The notes beneath the pieces are model-generated. The model did not search any database and had not been told where the DNA came from. It was given only the letters and a program-made list of their open reading frames with translations. From Apium graveolens (taxonomy: Eukaryota; Streptophyta; Magnoliopsida; Apiales; Apiaceae): a DNA stretch of 64,000 nucleotides. Position numbers and translations under genes: made by a program. The DNA lies in the NCBI RefSeq assembly GCF_009905375.1, contig NC_133647.1, positions 173,768,790 to 173,832,789 on the forward strand, given 5' to 3'. This document shows, piece after piece, positions 1-11,900 of this stretch (positions are counted from its first letter, which is position 1; the number at the start of each line of letters is the position of its first letter).

Positions 1-1480
1 TCCAAGCTCCACCACTTACTATTTAGCAAGGTAATTATCTAAGCTTCCCCATGGATAGTTACATACTTCCTATAAGTTTAAGCTTCTAATTCCAAGCCAA
101 TATTTTTCTATAAATCATGGAAGAAGATGGTGAATAGTGTTTTTCAAGAAATAAAATTTGTGTTCTTGAAGTTTTGTTTAGATTAAGCTTGGATAAGGAC
201 TTTAAGGGTGATTCCAAGCCATTCTCTTGATTCTCCACTCTCCAAGGAAGGTATAACTTCTCAAACCCTTAGTATTAAGTTTTGTTGGTTTGGATTTCAT
301 AATGTTAGATGATGGGTTAGTGTAATGAGTGTGTACTCATAATAGAGCTTTGTTTAGTAAGTGGTTTTGTTGATTTTGGAGTTAGGAGTGATGCTTGTTA
401 GATTTGAAGTTCTTGGTCACTTTTTTTGACTTGGTTTAGATGAATAAATTGGTAATATTGAGTTGATTGGGGGCTGTTGTAATGTAGTTTAGATGGAGGT
501 TTGATTGGGTTGTGAATTGGAGTTGAAATTGTGGTTGTTTGAATTGGTTTAAATTTGGGAAATCGCGTAAACATAGCCGTCGTAACGTCCGATTTTCTTT
601 AGATTGTTTTTGTGCATAACATTAGGACCCGAAAACCCCCTGCTAGATTATGACCATTGCCATGTTTAGATAGCTCATGTTACGAGCTTCGTTTTGATAT
701 GTAGTTCGTTCGATTCCGATGCACGGTTTAGGAGAAACGACCGTTTCAAGTAACGGCATTTCGTAAACGAAACTTTTCCCCTCGCCTTACTTTGAAACCT
801 TGGTTAAAGACTTTAAATGACTAATTGGGGTAAGAAACATTTATGGTAAGTGTGTTAGGCAGTTGGTAAGAAACTCGCGAAGGAATCGCCTTAAAACTCG
901 TAAAGGTTAAATTATTAAAAATGGTAGAGCCGAGGGTACCCGGGTGACTTAAGCAAATCAGTAAGCGCAAAACGAGCGTTAGAGTCTGAGTTGGTTAGAG
1001 TATAGATTTACAAGTGACTTTGGTTTAATTCCAACTTACTTGTTGCTTATAGGTTACCAGACTCGTCCCGAGCCATTCGTAACCCCCAGTCGCTCAGGCA
1101 AGTTTTCTACCCGTTATAACTGTTGTTGTGATGTAAATATATGTATATGCATTATCTTGTGATAAGTGCATGATTGTTATTAGCAAATTTTGCGATATAT
1201 TGGAGCATGCTGATATGGTATATATGCATGTCTGTTTCGTAATCTGGTTATCTATCTGTTGATTTTGATGCTTATAGTTGCATAATACCTATGCTAGAGA
1301 TAAGCAGTAGTTGCGTATACCCTTAGTATAGGGGACCCAAAGGTGAACATATTTCTAAACCGGGAGTCGATGTTCCCGAGTATAATATATATATTTATAT
1401 ATATATATGGTTATAGTTTTCCAAACTATTAATCGAATAAGGTTTATTCGATAACTTTTATTTTATTAATTGAATACTAT

Positions 1481-1690
1481 TTTGAATATTCATTCGAGGG
1501 TTATGACTCAGTTTATTTTATTATTTCAATATGATTTGAATATTCATTCGAGGGCTTATGACTCAGTTTATATTATTTAATGATTATTAATTGGATATTC
1601 ATTTGAGGATGTATGACTCCTTTATTTTATTTAATGAATATTATTTATAATATTCATTCGAGGTATTATGACTCCGCTTATTACTTATAA
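1481..1690 (+). repeat. 54-55 bp tandem repeat, four units, inside LTR A
   Basis: The phrase TATTCATTCGAGG...ATGACTC recurs with its CATTCG/CATTTG core at about 1491, 1545, 1600 and 1655, so the unit is 54-55 bp. The units are imperfect and AT-rich between the conserved cores. The same array is present in the 3' LTR. Confidence 0.85.
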
Positions 1691-2189
1691 TATTCTTTAT
1701 TGTATTAAAGAATAAGGTGTCGATAATCAAACTTATTTTTGATTATTCAAATAAAGATATTACTTTCGTATAAGTATATCTTTGATTAATTGCTATTCAT
1801 TCAAGTATAAGTTTTCCAACTTCTACCTCAATTATTCTTTATGGGAATATTATTCAAATAATAATATTCAGATATTTCTTTCATATTGGGACTGATTTAT
1901 TTTATTAAATCAGCATTACTCCAAACATTCTTAAAAATGTTTTCGAGTCTTCAAAATGAATTTAAAAGGTAGAGAGGATCCCAAAACTTGTTTCCAAATT
2001 CAAGATCTTCCATTTTAAGGGGACTTGAATACTCGCTCAAAAATCTAAGGGATCCGGCTCTATGGTGTATTTTATATTCGCAACAAGGTTGCTGTTTTGA
2101 TAAATAAATTGATTACTTGCCCAATGTTCGGGAAGTAAGCCCATCTAATTGAGTCGGCATAAGCGACAGGCCGGGGTACGGTCTATCAA

Positions 2190-2265
2190 AGTGTAAGTGG
2201 CTGGGTGGAAGTCCATCAACGCGTGAGTGGCCGGGTAACGGTCTAGCGCGAGGTCCTAATGCGGC
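2190..2265 (+). repeat. About 29-30 bp imperfect tandem repeat inside LTR A
   Basis: GTAAGTGGCTGGGTGG..GTCCATCAACGC is followed by GTGAGTGGCCGGGTAACGGTCTAGCGC, a diverged repeat of about 29 bp. The inverted LTR A copy at 58798-58890 carries the same array with clearer 30-bp units, so this is a built-in part of the family's LTR. Confidence 0.65.
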
Positions 2266-3434
2266 CAGGATGATGACCGGTGAGGAATTCATCCATCTAC
2301 AGTAGAAAAGGTTACTTATTGGTATCTTTGCCTGATCAGCAAGATATCTGGTTTATGCCAAAATTCTTTTCCTTTCCAAAATTCATTGGATATTATAACT
2401 CTGTTCATACTTTACATGACAGAGATTTTCAGGAAATGTATGAGATATATATATATATATATGGATATATATATCAGGACTTAATGAAGTATCTCGTAAC
2501 TTCATTATTTATAATGATATTTCAAAGATTGAATCTATTCAAGTCTTATCTTGTAGTCTCATCTGGGTGATGAACTTTGAAACTGATTATAACTTGAACG
2601 GTGGTAGTTCAAGTAGTATTTGGATATAAAGTATATTGGAGTATCTTGTAACTTCATTTTTTTTAAACTTATATCTAGTAAATGATTATCTTATGCATGA
2701 CAAAGATTTTCAGAAAAACGTTGAGACAAGGTTAGATATATGAGATCACCTTGCAACGGTATTTTTATACAGTTATACACTAGAACTCTGTGTGTATTAT
2801 GCATGGAAAAAGGACTTCCAATATTTTGAAAAGTATATATGTATATATATATACTGAATATTTTGCGACTTCATCGCATTAAGATATCAACTTGGTTCAT
2901 TTCTTTTGACCAAGACTTTCATGAGTACTATGAGAAGGCTCATATATTGTTAATCATTATACATATTATTTTGGTGGGCTTGCTGCTCACCCTTGCTTTC
3001 TTCTTTCATCACACAACATCAGATAGATAAGATGAACAGGACCAAGCTCCCGATTTGCAAGCGGTTAGAAAACGTTCTGCAGTCTTCGGGGAGCACTGAT
3101 GCCGCCGTAGCTGAGGTAGGAACTACCAATAGGCTAGGCTTTCAACTTCTGATGTACCAGATTTATGTATATTTATGAATTGTAATAATGGCAAAGAGAT
3201 GTAAATTTAGTCAGAAAACCTTTTAAGGTGTATTGGCAGATAATTGTGGAATATAAGGACTTGTGATTATTTTTTTGGATGTTCATCTCTGAGACTATAA
3301 CGTGTGGTGTGTGTGTTTATTGTGGGGTCACAGTGCAGAGTAGTTGAGTAATTATTAAGATTGGATGTTATTAAGGGAAATGGAACTCGTGACGACCCGG
3401 ATCCCCGACCCCAGATCTGGGGGTGTTACAGAAA

Positions 3435-3446
3435 TGGTATCAGAGC
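3435..3446 (+). other. Primer binding site of gypsy A (initiator Met tRNA)
   Basis: TGGTATCAGAGC lies four bases after the LTR end. It complements the 3' end of plant initiator methionine tRNA, the usual primer of Ty3/gypsy chromoviruses and many copia elements. Confidence 0.9.
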
Positions 3447-3872
3447 TAAGCGTTATAAACCTCAGAGATGATGTGACGTTAAGATAATAAGTTCACAAAG
3501 ATAATAAGAACTCTTGCCAAGTTCATAGTCGGGCTACCTAACGTAGTACTGACAGTTAAAACCCTTATGGGAACCCTTATAAATATCGTGATAGGAGCGT
3601 AGTTCGTTATCGTATATGGTAGCGGGACTCCGAACCCTGAGGTTGAGGAGCAACAGCGCGATGATGTTTTATTACTAATTGGAGATCGAATTGTGGATCC
3701 GATAGAGTGTCCTAATGCAGGACCGGATGATGTTGATATTGAGGATGTAGCGGTTGAGGATGTTGTCCTAGAAGGGATAGTTGTTGAGGAGGATCCCATG
3801 GAGGATCCTGACAAGATTGGATAAAGGACCACTGATGAATTGATGACCATGGTTAGGTCGACTACCAGAGGT

Positions 3873-4650
3873 AGGATTGGCCGGTCACTACTGGAGGTTC
3901 GTTCAAGTTTGTAAAGATAGTAACCCCTTTAACGCGGCTTACTCGTAAGACTGAGAAGTTCGAATGGACAGAGAAATGCGAGAACAGCTTTCAAGAACTG
4001 AAGCAGAGGTTGGTGATGGCCCCTATGCTGGCATTGCCGGATGGAAAAGGAGATTTTGTGAAGTGTAGTGACGCTTCGCACAAGGGCTTAGGGTGTGTGC
4101 TTATGCAGCACGGTAAGGTAATCGCGTACATGTCAAGACAATTAAGGTAGTATGAAATTCGATATCCCCGCCCATGAGCTTAGGCTCGTGGCAATAGTTT
4201 TACCCTAAAGATTGGAGGCACTACTTGTATGGAGAGAAGTGCGAGAATTACCTAAGCCATAAGTGCTCTAGTACATTTTCACGTAGAAAGAGCTCAACAT
4301 ATGCCAGAGGAGGCAGTTAGAGCTAATCAAGAATAATGATTGGGAGATTCTTTATCATTCGGGGAAAGCCAATGTGGTGGTTGATGCCCTTAGTAAAAAG
4401 GAGAGACTCAAGATGATAATGTCTTTGGGAGAGTTTATAAGAGATTTTGGAAATAGTAGTGAAGGTAACCGGAGCCGGTACCGAAAAGCTGTTTGAGATT
4501 GCAATAGAGACCGAATTATTGGAAAAGAGCATACGGTGCCAGAGAAAGATGATAAGGGAATAATGAGGTATTCCTATAGAATTTGGGTTCCGAAAGTTCA
4601 AGAGCGTAAGGATGAGAACTTAGATGAGAGCCATAGTTTGAGGAATAAGA
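3873..4650 (+). pseudogene. Extra RT-end/RNase H/integrase-N fragment next to the primer site of gypsy A
   Basis: The reading begins with GLAGHYWRFV (end of the RT-RNase H connection) and, after a frameshift, gives KIVTPLTRLTRKTEKFEW. It then runs through the RNase H core with LALPDGKGDF, CSDASHKGLGCVL and KVIAYMSRQL, then RHYLYGEKCE, the closing ILYHSGKANVVVDALSKK near 4350, and integrase N-terminal wording (RIWVPKVQE) near 4580. Stops and frame changes appear from 4148 on. These are standard Ty3/gypsy motifs. The position is wrong: gag should follow the primer site, and a second RNase H end exists at 6654. The stretch is less decayed than the rest of the interior, so it may have been gained later by template switching or recombination. 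Confidence 0.8.
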
Positions 4651-4923
4651 TTTAGAGCAAACCCTGAACGTGATAGTCAGGGAGGTCGCCATCAAGATAG
4701 AAGGAACCCATGACATAACGGAGTGGAAAATGAGGATTTTAAATTAAAAGATGACCCCAATTATGGGGAGTAGGATGAAACATTTCATACTAAGGAAACA
4801 GAAAGTCGAGTAAGGAAGGGAGACCCGAGACGGTTCTCCTATACGGCAATTCATGGACCTGTCTAAAAAGAACTTAGACTATTATCCCCAACCACCACCT
4901 TGAGGAAACAATGCGATAGGAAA

Positions 4924-5195
4924 TTCTTTCAGGACCTTTAAGTCTCTAAGCTCCCAAAGTTCCAAGGAACAGGTTGACCTAGCCGAGGCAAGAGCCTGGC
5001 TAAAGGAAATATAGGAATCATTTGAGATTCAAAATGATTGATGAACCACAAAAGACCGTTTTTGTCACTTACCCTCCTAAGAGAGAGACCACCCGCTGGT
5101 GAAAGACCAAGAAAGGCAGGGAGCCAGAGGTTAGAATAAACTGATTTAAGTCCAGTCAATTGTTTTCGGGAAAGTAATTCCCAAAGATAAGGAGA
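4924..5195 (+). pseudogene. Gag capsid remnant of gypsy A
   Basis: The frame gives RTFKSLSS, then DLAEARAWLKEI-stop-ESFEIQND. After a frame change it gives KTVFVTY, TRW-stop-KTKKGREPEVRIN and then F-KSSQLF. These match the retrotransposon gag pattern (AxxWLxxIExxFE ... FVTYLLxGxAxxWW ... REPEVRIxWxxFxxLF) of plant chromoviruses. In a working element Gag forms the virus-like particle in the cytoplasm. At least three stops and one frameshift lie within about 90 codons, so no product is expected. It lies downstream of the RNase H fragment, which breaks the normal gag-pol order. Confidence 0.75.
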
Positions 5196-6099
5196 TAGTG
5201 TAAAAGCTTTAGAGTCAGAACAAAGGCAGACGAGTATGATAAATTATGAATCTAAGTTGTAAAAGTTGTCAAGATTCGTTCTAAGGACATGAATCCAGAA
5301 TGACGGGATGTTTGAAATCAATGCTTATATTGTGTTGGTTCATGAAATAATGATAAGAGAAAGGGAAATAAAAAAAGAAACTGAAGTGGAAAGGAATATA
5401 AAGGCAATAGAGTTTGAGGAATGATAAAGGAATTGGGTATGAGGAAACCCTAAAGACTCGTAGCAATAGAAATAGAAAAGTATGTAATCGTCAGGATGAG
5501 GGTGATTCACCATGAGTTAAAATTGCTGGGTGAAGGCATAAGAGATACATATATTTTATCCCTAGTAAGTTGGGAGGATTCAAGGAAACCTTGAGATAGT
5601 TCGAAGGATAAATAATAAGACGCGGATAGACTAAGAAGACAAGAAAGTAAGAAGGTAGGAAAATTGGATGAAGGAAGTGACCTTCAATAATGTGAAATGT
5701 AAGACCGGTGGCTCGATACTCAGAAAGGGAGACGCCAGGTATGAAAGATATCCCAACATTGAGGTGACTGTTGAGATAAACAACAAAAGTAAATAAGGAA
5801 TTATTAAGAAGAAGTTCACGTTGAACATGACCAATATCTTCCAGAACATCCATGTTATCATTACCAAATCAGGAAAGAAAAGCGGATGACCATTGTTATC
5901 TTTTGGAGGCCATATGGATTGACCTCAATTTGAATAAGGATGCTATTATGAAGTTAGGTATAGACTATCGAGGTGGGAATGATTGAATAAGACACCCTTA
6001 TCAGGGATATATGACTTGAGTTATCCATGGAAGGATGCAGGTACCTTTTAAAGGTGGAATTAAGGATAGAACATCGGTAACTTAAAATGAATCCTAGGG
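5196..6099 (+). other. Decayed interior of gypsy A, probable rest of gag and protease
   Basis: No motif can be named with confidence. By position between gag and RT this should be the zinc knuckle and aspartic protease. A short stretch around 5755-5840 has the feel of a protease/linker sequence but lacks a readable DSGA-type triad. Frames are closed repeatedly on both strands. Confidence 0.35.
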
Positions 6100-6740
6100 G
6101 AATGCATAAAGGTTGGCATTTCACCCTTAATAGGGATAGTATGAGTTTTGACAGTATGAATTGGAAAGGATTAAGGTAATAACAACCTTTAAGGATCAGT
6201 GGAGAAATTTTCAGAAGTATATAGACAATGGTTCTGGTATTAGTAAATGGTATTTTGATATGCCCTGTATCTAGGGAATACATGAGGAACGAATTAAGGA
6301 TAACCTTAGAAGTTTTACAAGGAGAAAGGTAATATTCAAAATTCTCAAGAATAAAAATATTGATAAAAGAAATATGACGTAATTATAATGGTGCCAAGTG
6401 GGGCACGTGTTAAACCACGAGAAAGTATGGATCGAACCAGTAAAGGTCGAAATTGTTCAGGGCAATTAGGACCTAAGACAAAAGATGTTCTAAGTACGAT
6501 CGAGAGTCAGTCGCGACAGTGATTAACCTCTAAAGACTGAGCCAATAACTTATGGAAAAATGGTGTTATTTTTTTTACTCATCAGATTTTAAGGAAAACA
6601 TCTTCACATAAGCTGTGATTGAAATGAGGTAGAAAATTAGTGAAAGTGGTTAAGCTGACATTGATTGTAAGGAAATATTACTATCAGGAAAGGCCAAAGA
6701 AGTGGCCGACACTTTAAATATAAGAGGACAATTACAAGCG
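6100..6740 (+). pseudogene. Reverse transcriptase and RNase H remnant of gypsy A
   Basis: Near 6205-6370 the frame reads NFQKYIDNGSG, a stop, then GIHEERIKDNL and KVIFKILKNKN. This aligns with the RT palm and following helix of chromoviruses (FKxYxDKFVxVFIDDILxYS ... EEHxxHLRxVLxxLR ... LYAKFSKCEFW). The catalytic FIDD box is destroyed. At 6654-6726 the frame reads ADIDCKEILLSGKAKEVADT, the RNase H end (DYDCEILYHPGKANVVADAL-type). This is the second RNase H end in the element. Many stops rule out function. Confidence 0.6.
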
Positions 6741-7299
6741 CTCGTGCCAGAGGAATACAGTAATAATGGTTGAAGCCATAAAGGTTGTATTATGGTTTGA
6801 AAGATTGACATTCCTTCTGATGACTGTGTAATACCCAACCATAATAGTAGTTGGTAAGGGTTTAATTCGTGTAATCGCCATGAGCAGGCTATCTATCTTA
6901 GAAGGTCCTATCTTGAGATAAGCCAGGACCATGTTTGAAAAAGGACTAGACGAACCTTTGAGTAAGTCTTCTATTTAAGGCATATGATTTAGAATGGTAT
7001 TAACCTGCTATCGTTGCTTTGATTGAAACTCTTCTGCAATTTTATCTGCTTCATGTCATGTATGTATGTCAGGATCAGGAGTGTTCTTCATGAATCAGAA
7101 ATGGTGATTATGTTACCTCCTTAGAAGGATTTGATACGACATGTATGGAATCCGTATGGTTAGCTATTAAGACTTCATGGAAAATGAATGACTACAGTAG
7201 GTCAGTGGTGGACCATGGTAAGGCAGCAATGATTATGCGAGTATTGAGCTGATTACAACCGTGAGAGTTGTATTGGAATGGGTGTTGAGATTGAGTACC

Positions 7300-8335
7300 A
7301 CTAATCGGGTCGTGGTAGTGTATAAGTTATCATTGATAGACTAATTAAGTAGAGTATCTACCTAGTGAATAATTATTCTTTCTTATCAATAGAGAGTCGT
7401 ATTATTATACGAGGAAGGTTGCGGTGCAAGCATAGAATTCTAGTAACGATGATGTATAGAATGAGATCCCAGATTCGATTTTCGATGTCGACGGAGTTTC
7501 AAAGGTGATTATGTATAAGCTCGAGGAAGAGTGTGGGTCCATAGAATGATGGACGGGATAGCGAAAATATTTAGGCATGGGAAATACGAGGCTATAATGC
7601 TTAATGTTGATTTATATACGTATATGATTTGTTCTCCTATGACAAACCTCTATAGTTCAGAGGTAGGTTCCAAGCCAGATATTTTGTGGCAGTATATTTT
7701 TTTTCATATATACAATTCTCTTCAATTCGTTCTTTTCTCTTCTTTTCATTTCATGTAAGCTGAGAAGAACAACCCTTCCAGAAAGGGGAGGTATTGCCAA
7801 ATGACTATCTATCTGTGTGATAGAAGCCTAGTAGGATACCAGCTATTGTTTAATTGCTTGTCAAGTACTAAAGGCTGGCCACCTTCTGTACTAACTAAGC
7901 GATATAACAAGTGTTCATGATCATAGTGATCTCTCAACAAATTCCTTTACTTCTATTTGATTGATCAAATTTTGGAAAATAGAAACAACTGAAAAAGGAG
8001 TAATAAAGTGGTGGTAGTATACGGAATGGGAACACATTCGTGATACTAAGGTTGACGTGGTTATTAAAAGGTTATAGAACGCTAACGAGCAAAAGTATAA
8101 CCAGTATAATATTAGGAACGGAAGGTAGTAGTGATTACGAACTCGATAAAGAATGGGTATTGAGAAGCAGAAGCTCTAATGCTAAAAGCTATAATGAGAG
8201 TCTGTGCAATAGACTTGAAAGAAATTGGAATGATCACTTAACACGGATTGAGTTTTCTTACGACAATAGATCATATGTCAGTATTGAGATATCGCCTTAT
8301 GAGATCCTTGAGGGAAGATAATATTGATCTCCCTT
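7300..8335 (+). pseudogene. Integrase core remnant of gypsy A
   Basis: Around 7310-7400 the frame gives VIID-LIK-STYLVNNYSFLS, matching the VDRLTKSAHFLPVNxxxSL stretch of gypsy integrases. At 8218-8320 ERNWNDHLTRIEFSYDNRSY and IEISPYEILEGR match the NWDxHLPLxEFSYNNSYH..IGMAPYEALYGR segment after the last catalytic Glu. The intervening DDE core is scrambled. Integrase would insert the cDNA into the genome in the nucleus; this copy is dead. Confidence 0.75.
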
Positions 8336-8930
8336 ATGTTAGGATGAAGTTGTAGAGCGCAAGATGCTCGGACCAGCAGTGGTCTAAAGGACCAAGGATA
8401 TGATAGATCTAATCAGAGGACGGCTGGTAGTAGCCCAAGATGGACATGATAAGTATGTTGATTTGACACGAAAGGATAAAGAGTACGAAATAGGGGACCT
8501 AGTAATGTTATAGGTATCCCTTGGAAAGGATTGATGAGGTTCGGAAAGAAAGGAAAGCTAAGTCTACAATTTGTTGGACCCTCGGATATATTAAGACGTT
8601 TGGGAAGTTAGCATATGAGCTAGCCCTACCCCCGAACCTGTAGCAAGTTCATAACGTGTTCCACGTATCAATGTTAAGGAAGTGTAATTCGGATGCCAGA
8701 CAAATAGGGGCATATGAGCGCATAGACATGCAACCCGACGTAACCTATATGGAGAAACCAGGAAGGGTTATAGAGTGAAAAGGAACAAGTGCTTAGGGGA
8801 AGGATTATCAAACTAGGCAGAGTTTGGTGGCAGGACAACAATATGGGAAAATTTACACGAGAGTTAGAAAGTGTAATGCTAAGAAAGTATCCCCATTTGT
8901 TTTCAATTTGATTCCGGGACGGAATCCTTT
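8336..8930 (+). pseudogene. Integrase C-terminal remnant of gypsy A
   Basis: Broken frames give DMIDLIRGRLVVAQDGHDKY, then EIGDLVML and a collapsed GPxxI..VGxxAYxLALP region, ending near IPICFQFDSGT just before the purine tract. This corresponds to the integrase C-terminal GPY-type module and tail of chromoviruses. A chromodomain cannot be confirmed in such a decayed copy. Confidence 0.65.
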
Positions 8931-8944
8931 TAAGGAGGGGAGAC
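8931..8944 (+). other. Polypurine tract of gypsy A
   Basis: TAAGGAGGGGAGAC directly precedes the TG start of the 3' LTR at 8945, as expected of the plus-strand primer. Confidence 0.85.
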
Positions 8945-11900
8945 TGTAATAACCCCAATTTTTGGAAATTTTTGAAACCCTTATGAATAGTGTTTTTGCT
9001 GAATGAGAAAACTTTTCATGCCACACTATGTAGGGGTTCTGATATGGATATTCTGAAATTTTATTAGTACTTTATATGGGATATAAGTGTATGTAAAGAT
9101 CGTCAGAATCCAAATCCGAACACTTTGATTTTTCCCGGAAATCCACTAGATACGGAAAGAATTGAGAAAAAGGTAACAGGATAAAAAGGATTTAAATTAA
9201 AGGATTATAAGAGAGGATCATAGAAGGAATACAATATATTGAGAAAGGTTAAGGGAACCTAAGTAATAAGATCCCGGGTATGATCCCTCAAACGATAAAC
9301 GAAAACGAAAGTTAAGCGAACCGTATAACAGATCAGCGGTCATTAGGCAAACAATTAAAAGCTAATCAAAGGGATTAGTGGGGATGATGTCATCCAACCA
9401 ATAGAAAGAGGACAAAGGAGGGGTGATGACATCACAAAGTGATGTAGGCATGACATGGGAAGGAAGGAGGTGTAGTTGAATGAGAACCACACAAATTCAA
9501 GGGCAACAAGGTAATTGACTAAATCAAACAACAAAAATCAACCAACCAAAAGCAAAACAAGGCAAAACACAAAAATCTCTCTTCTTCTTCTTCAAGCTCT
9601 CGGCCCATTCCTTAAAAAATGAAGATCCAAGCTCCACCACTTACTATTTAGCAAGGTAATTATCTAAGCTTCCCCATGGATAGTTACATACTTCCTATAA
9701 GTTTAAGCTTCTAATTCCAAGCCAATCTTTTTCTATAAATCATGGAAGAAGATGGTGAATAGTGTTTTTCAAGAAATAAAATTTGTGTTCTTGAAGTTTT
9801 GTTTAGATTAAGCTTGGATAAGGACTTTAAGGGTGATTCCAAGCCATTCTCTTGATTCTCCACTCTCCAAGGAAGGTATAACTTCTCAAACCCTTAGTAT
9901 TAAGTTTTGTTGGTTTGGATTTCATAATGTTAGATGATGGGTTAGTGTAATGAGTGTGTACTCATAATAGAGCTTTGTTTAGTAAGTGGTTTTGTTGATT
10001 TTGGAGTTAGGAGTGATGCTTGTTAGATTTGAAGTTCTTGGTCACTTTTTTTGACTTGGTTTAGATGAATAAATTGGTAATATTGAGTTGATTGGGGGCT
10101 GTTGTAATGTAGTTTAGATGGAGGTTTGATTGGGTTGTGAATTGGAGTTGAAATTGTGGTTGTTGAATTGGTTTAAATTTGGGAAATCGCGTAAACATAG
10201 CCGTCGTAACGTCCGATTTCCTTTAGATTGTTTTTGTGCATAACATTAGGACCCGAAAACCCCCTGCTAGATTATGACCATTGCCATGTTTAGATAGCTC
10301 ATGTTACGAGCTTCATTTTGATATGTAGTTCGTTCGATTCCGATGCACGATTTAGGAGAAACGACCGTTTCAAGTAACGGCGTTTCGCGAACGAAACTTT
10401 TCCCCTCGCCTTACTTTGAAACCTTGGTTAAGGACCTTAAATGACTAATTGGGGTAAGAAACATTTATGGTAAGTGTGTTAGGCAGTTGGTAAGACACTC
10501 GCGAAGGAATCGCCTTAAAACTCGTAAAGGTTAAATTATTAAAAATGGTGGAGCCGAGGGTACCTGGGTGACTTAAGCAAATCAGTAAGCGCAAAACGAG
10601 CGTTAGAGTCTGAGTTGGTTAGAGTATAGATTTACAAGTGACTTTGGTTTAATTCCAACTTACTTTTTGCTTATAGGTTACCAGACTCGTCCCGAGCCAT
10701 TCGTAACCCCCAGTCGCTCAGACAAGTTTTCTACCCGTTATAACTGTTGTTGTGATGTAAATATATGTATATGCATTATCTTGTGATAAGTGCATGATTG
10801 TTATTAGCAAATTTTGCGATATATTGGAGCATGCTGATATGGTATATATGCATGTCTGTTTCGTAATCTGGTTATCTATCTGTTGATTTCGATGCTTATA
10901 GTTTCATAATACCTATGCTAGAGATAAGCAGTAGTTGCGTATACCCTTAGTATAGGGGACCCAAAGGTGAACATATTTCTAAACCGGGAGTCGATGTTCC
11001 CGAGTATAATATATATATTTTTATATATATATGGTTATAGTTTTCCAAACTATTAATCGAATAAGGTTTATTCGATAACTTTTATTTTATTAATTGAATA
11101 CTATTTTGAATATTCATTCGAGGGTTATGACTCAGTTTATTTTATTATTTCAATATGATTTGAATATTCATTCGAGGGCTTATGACTCAGTTTATATTAT
11201 TTAATGATTATTAATTGGATATTCATTTGAGGATGTATGACTCCTTTATTTTATTTAATTAATATTATTTATAATATTCATTCGAGGTATTATGACTCCG
11301 CTTATTACTTATAATATTCTTTATTGTATTAAAGAATAAGGTGTCGATAATCAAACTTATTTTTGATTATTCAAATAAAGATATTACTTTCGTATAAGTA
11401 TATCTTTGATTAATTGCTATTCATTCAAGTATAAGTTTTCCAACTTCTACCTCAATTATTCTTTATGGGAATATTATTCAAATAATAATATTCAGATATT
11501 TCTTTCATATTGGGACTGATTTATTTTATTAAATCAGCATTACTCCAAATATTCTTAAAAATGTTTTCGAGTCTTCAAAATGAATTTAAAAGGTAGAGAG
11601 GATCCCAAAACTTGTTTCCAAATTCAAGATCTTCCATTTTAAGGGGACTTGAATACTCGCTCAAAAATCTAAGGGATCCGGCTCTATGGTGTATTTTATA
11701 TTCGCAACAAGGTTGCTGTTTTGATAAATGAATTGATTACTTGCCCAATGTTCGGGAAGTAAGCCCATCTAATTGAGTCGGCATAAGCGACAGGCCGGGG
11801 TACGGTCTATCAAAGTGTAAGTGGCTGGGTGGCAGTCCATCAACGCGTGAGTGGCCGGGTAACGGTCTAGCGCGAGGTCCTAATGCGGCCAGGGTGATGA

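Larger units (their letters stand above)
1..3430 (+). repeat. 5' LTR of gypsy A (left end outside window)
   Basis: This matches 9627-12507 almost base for base up to position 2894, where the other copy is truncated. It ends in GGTGTTACA at 3430, directly before the primer binding site, and the partner copy starts with TGTAATAACC, giving the expected TG...CA termini. About 680 bases of its 5' end are missing. It carries two internal tandem repeats (about 1481-1690 and 2190-2265) and runs of alternating TA. No protein gene is supported here; short open frames such as the one near 2280 recur in the 3' LTR and are chance frames in AT-rich DNA. Confidence 0.9.

Noticed and set aside
3435..3446. 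tRNA-like sequences at the primer sites
   Set aside because: Only 12-20 bases match the tRNA 3' end; there is no cloverleaf. They are primer sites, not tRNA genes.
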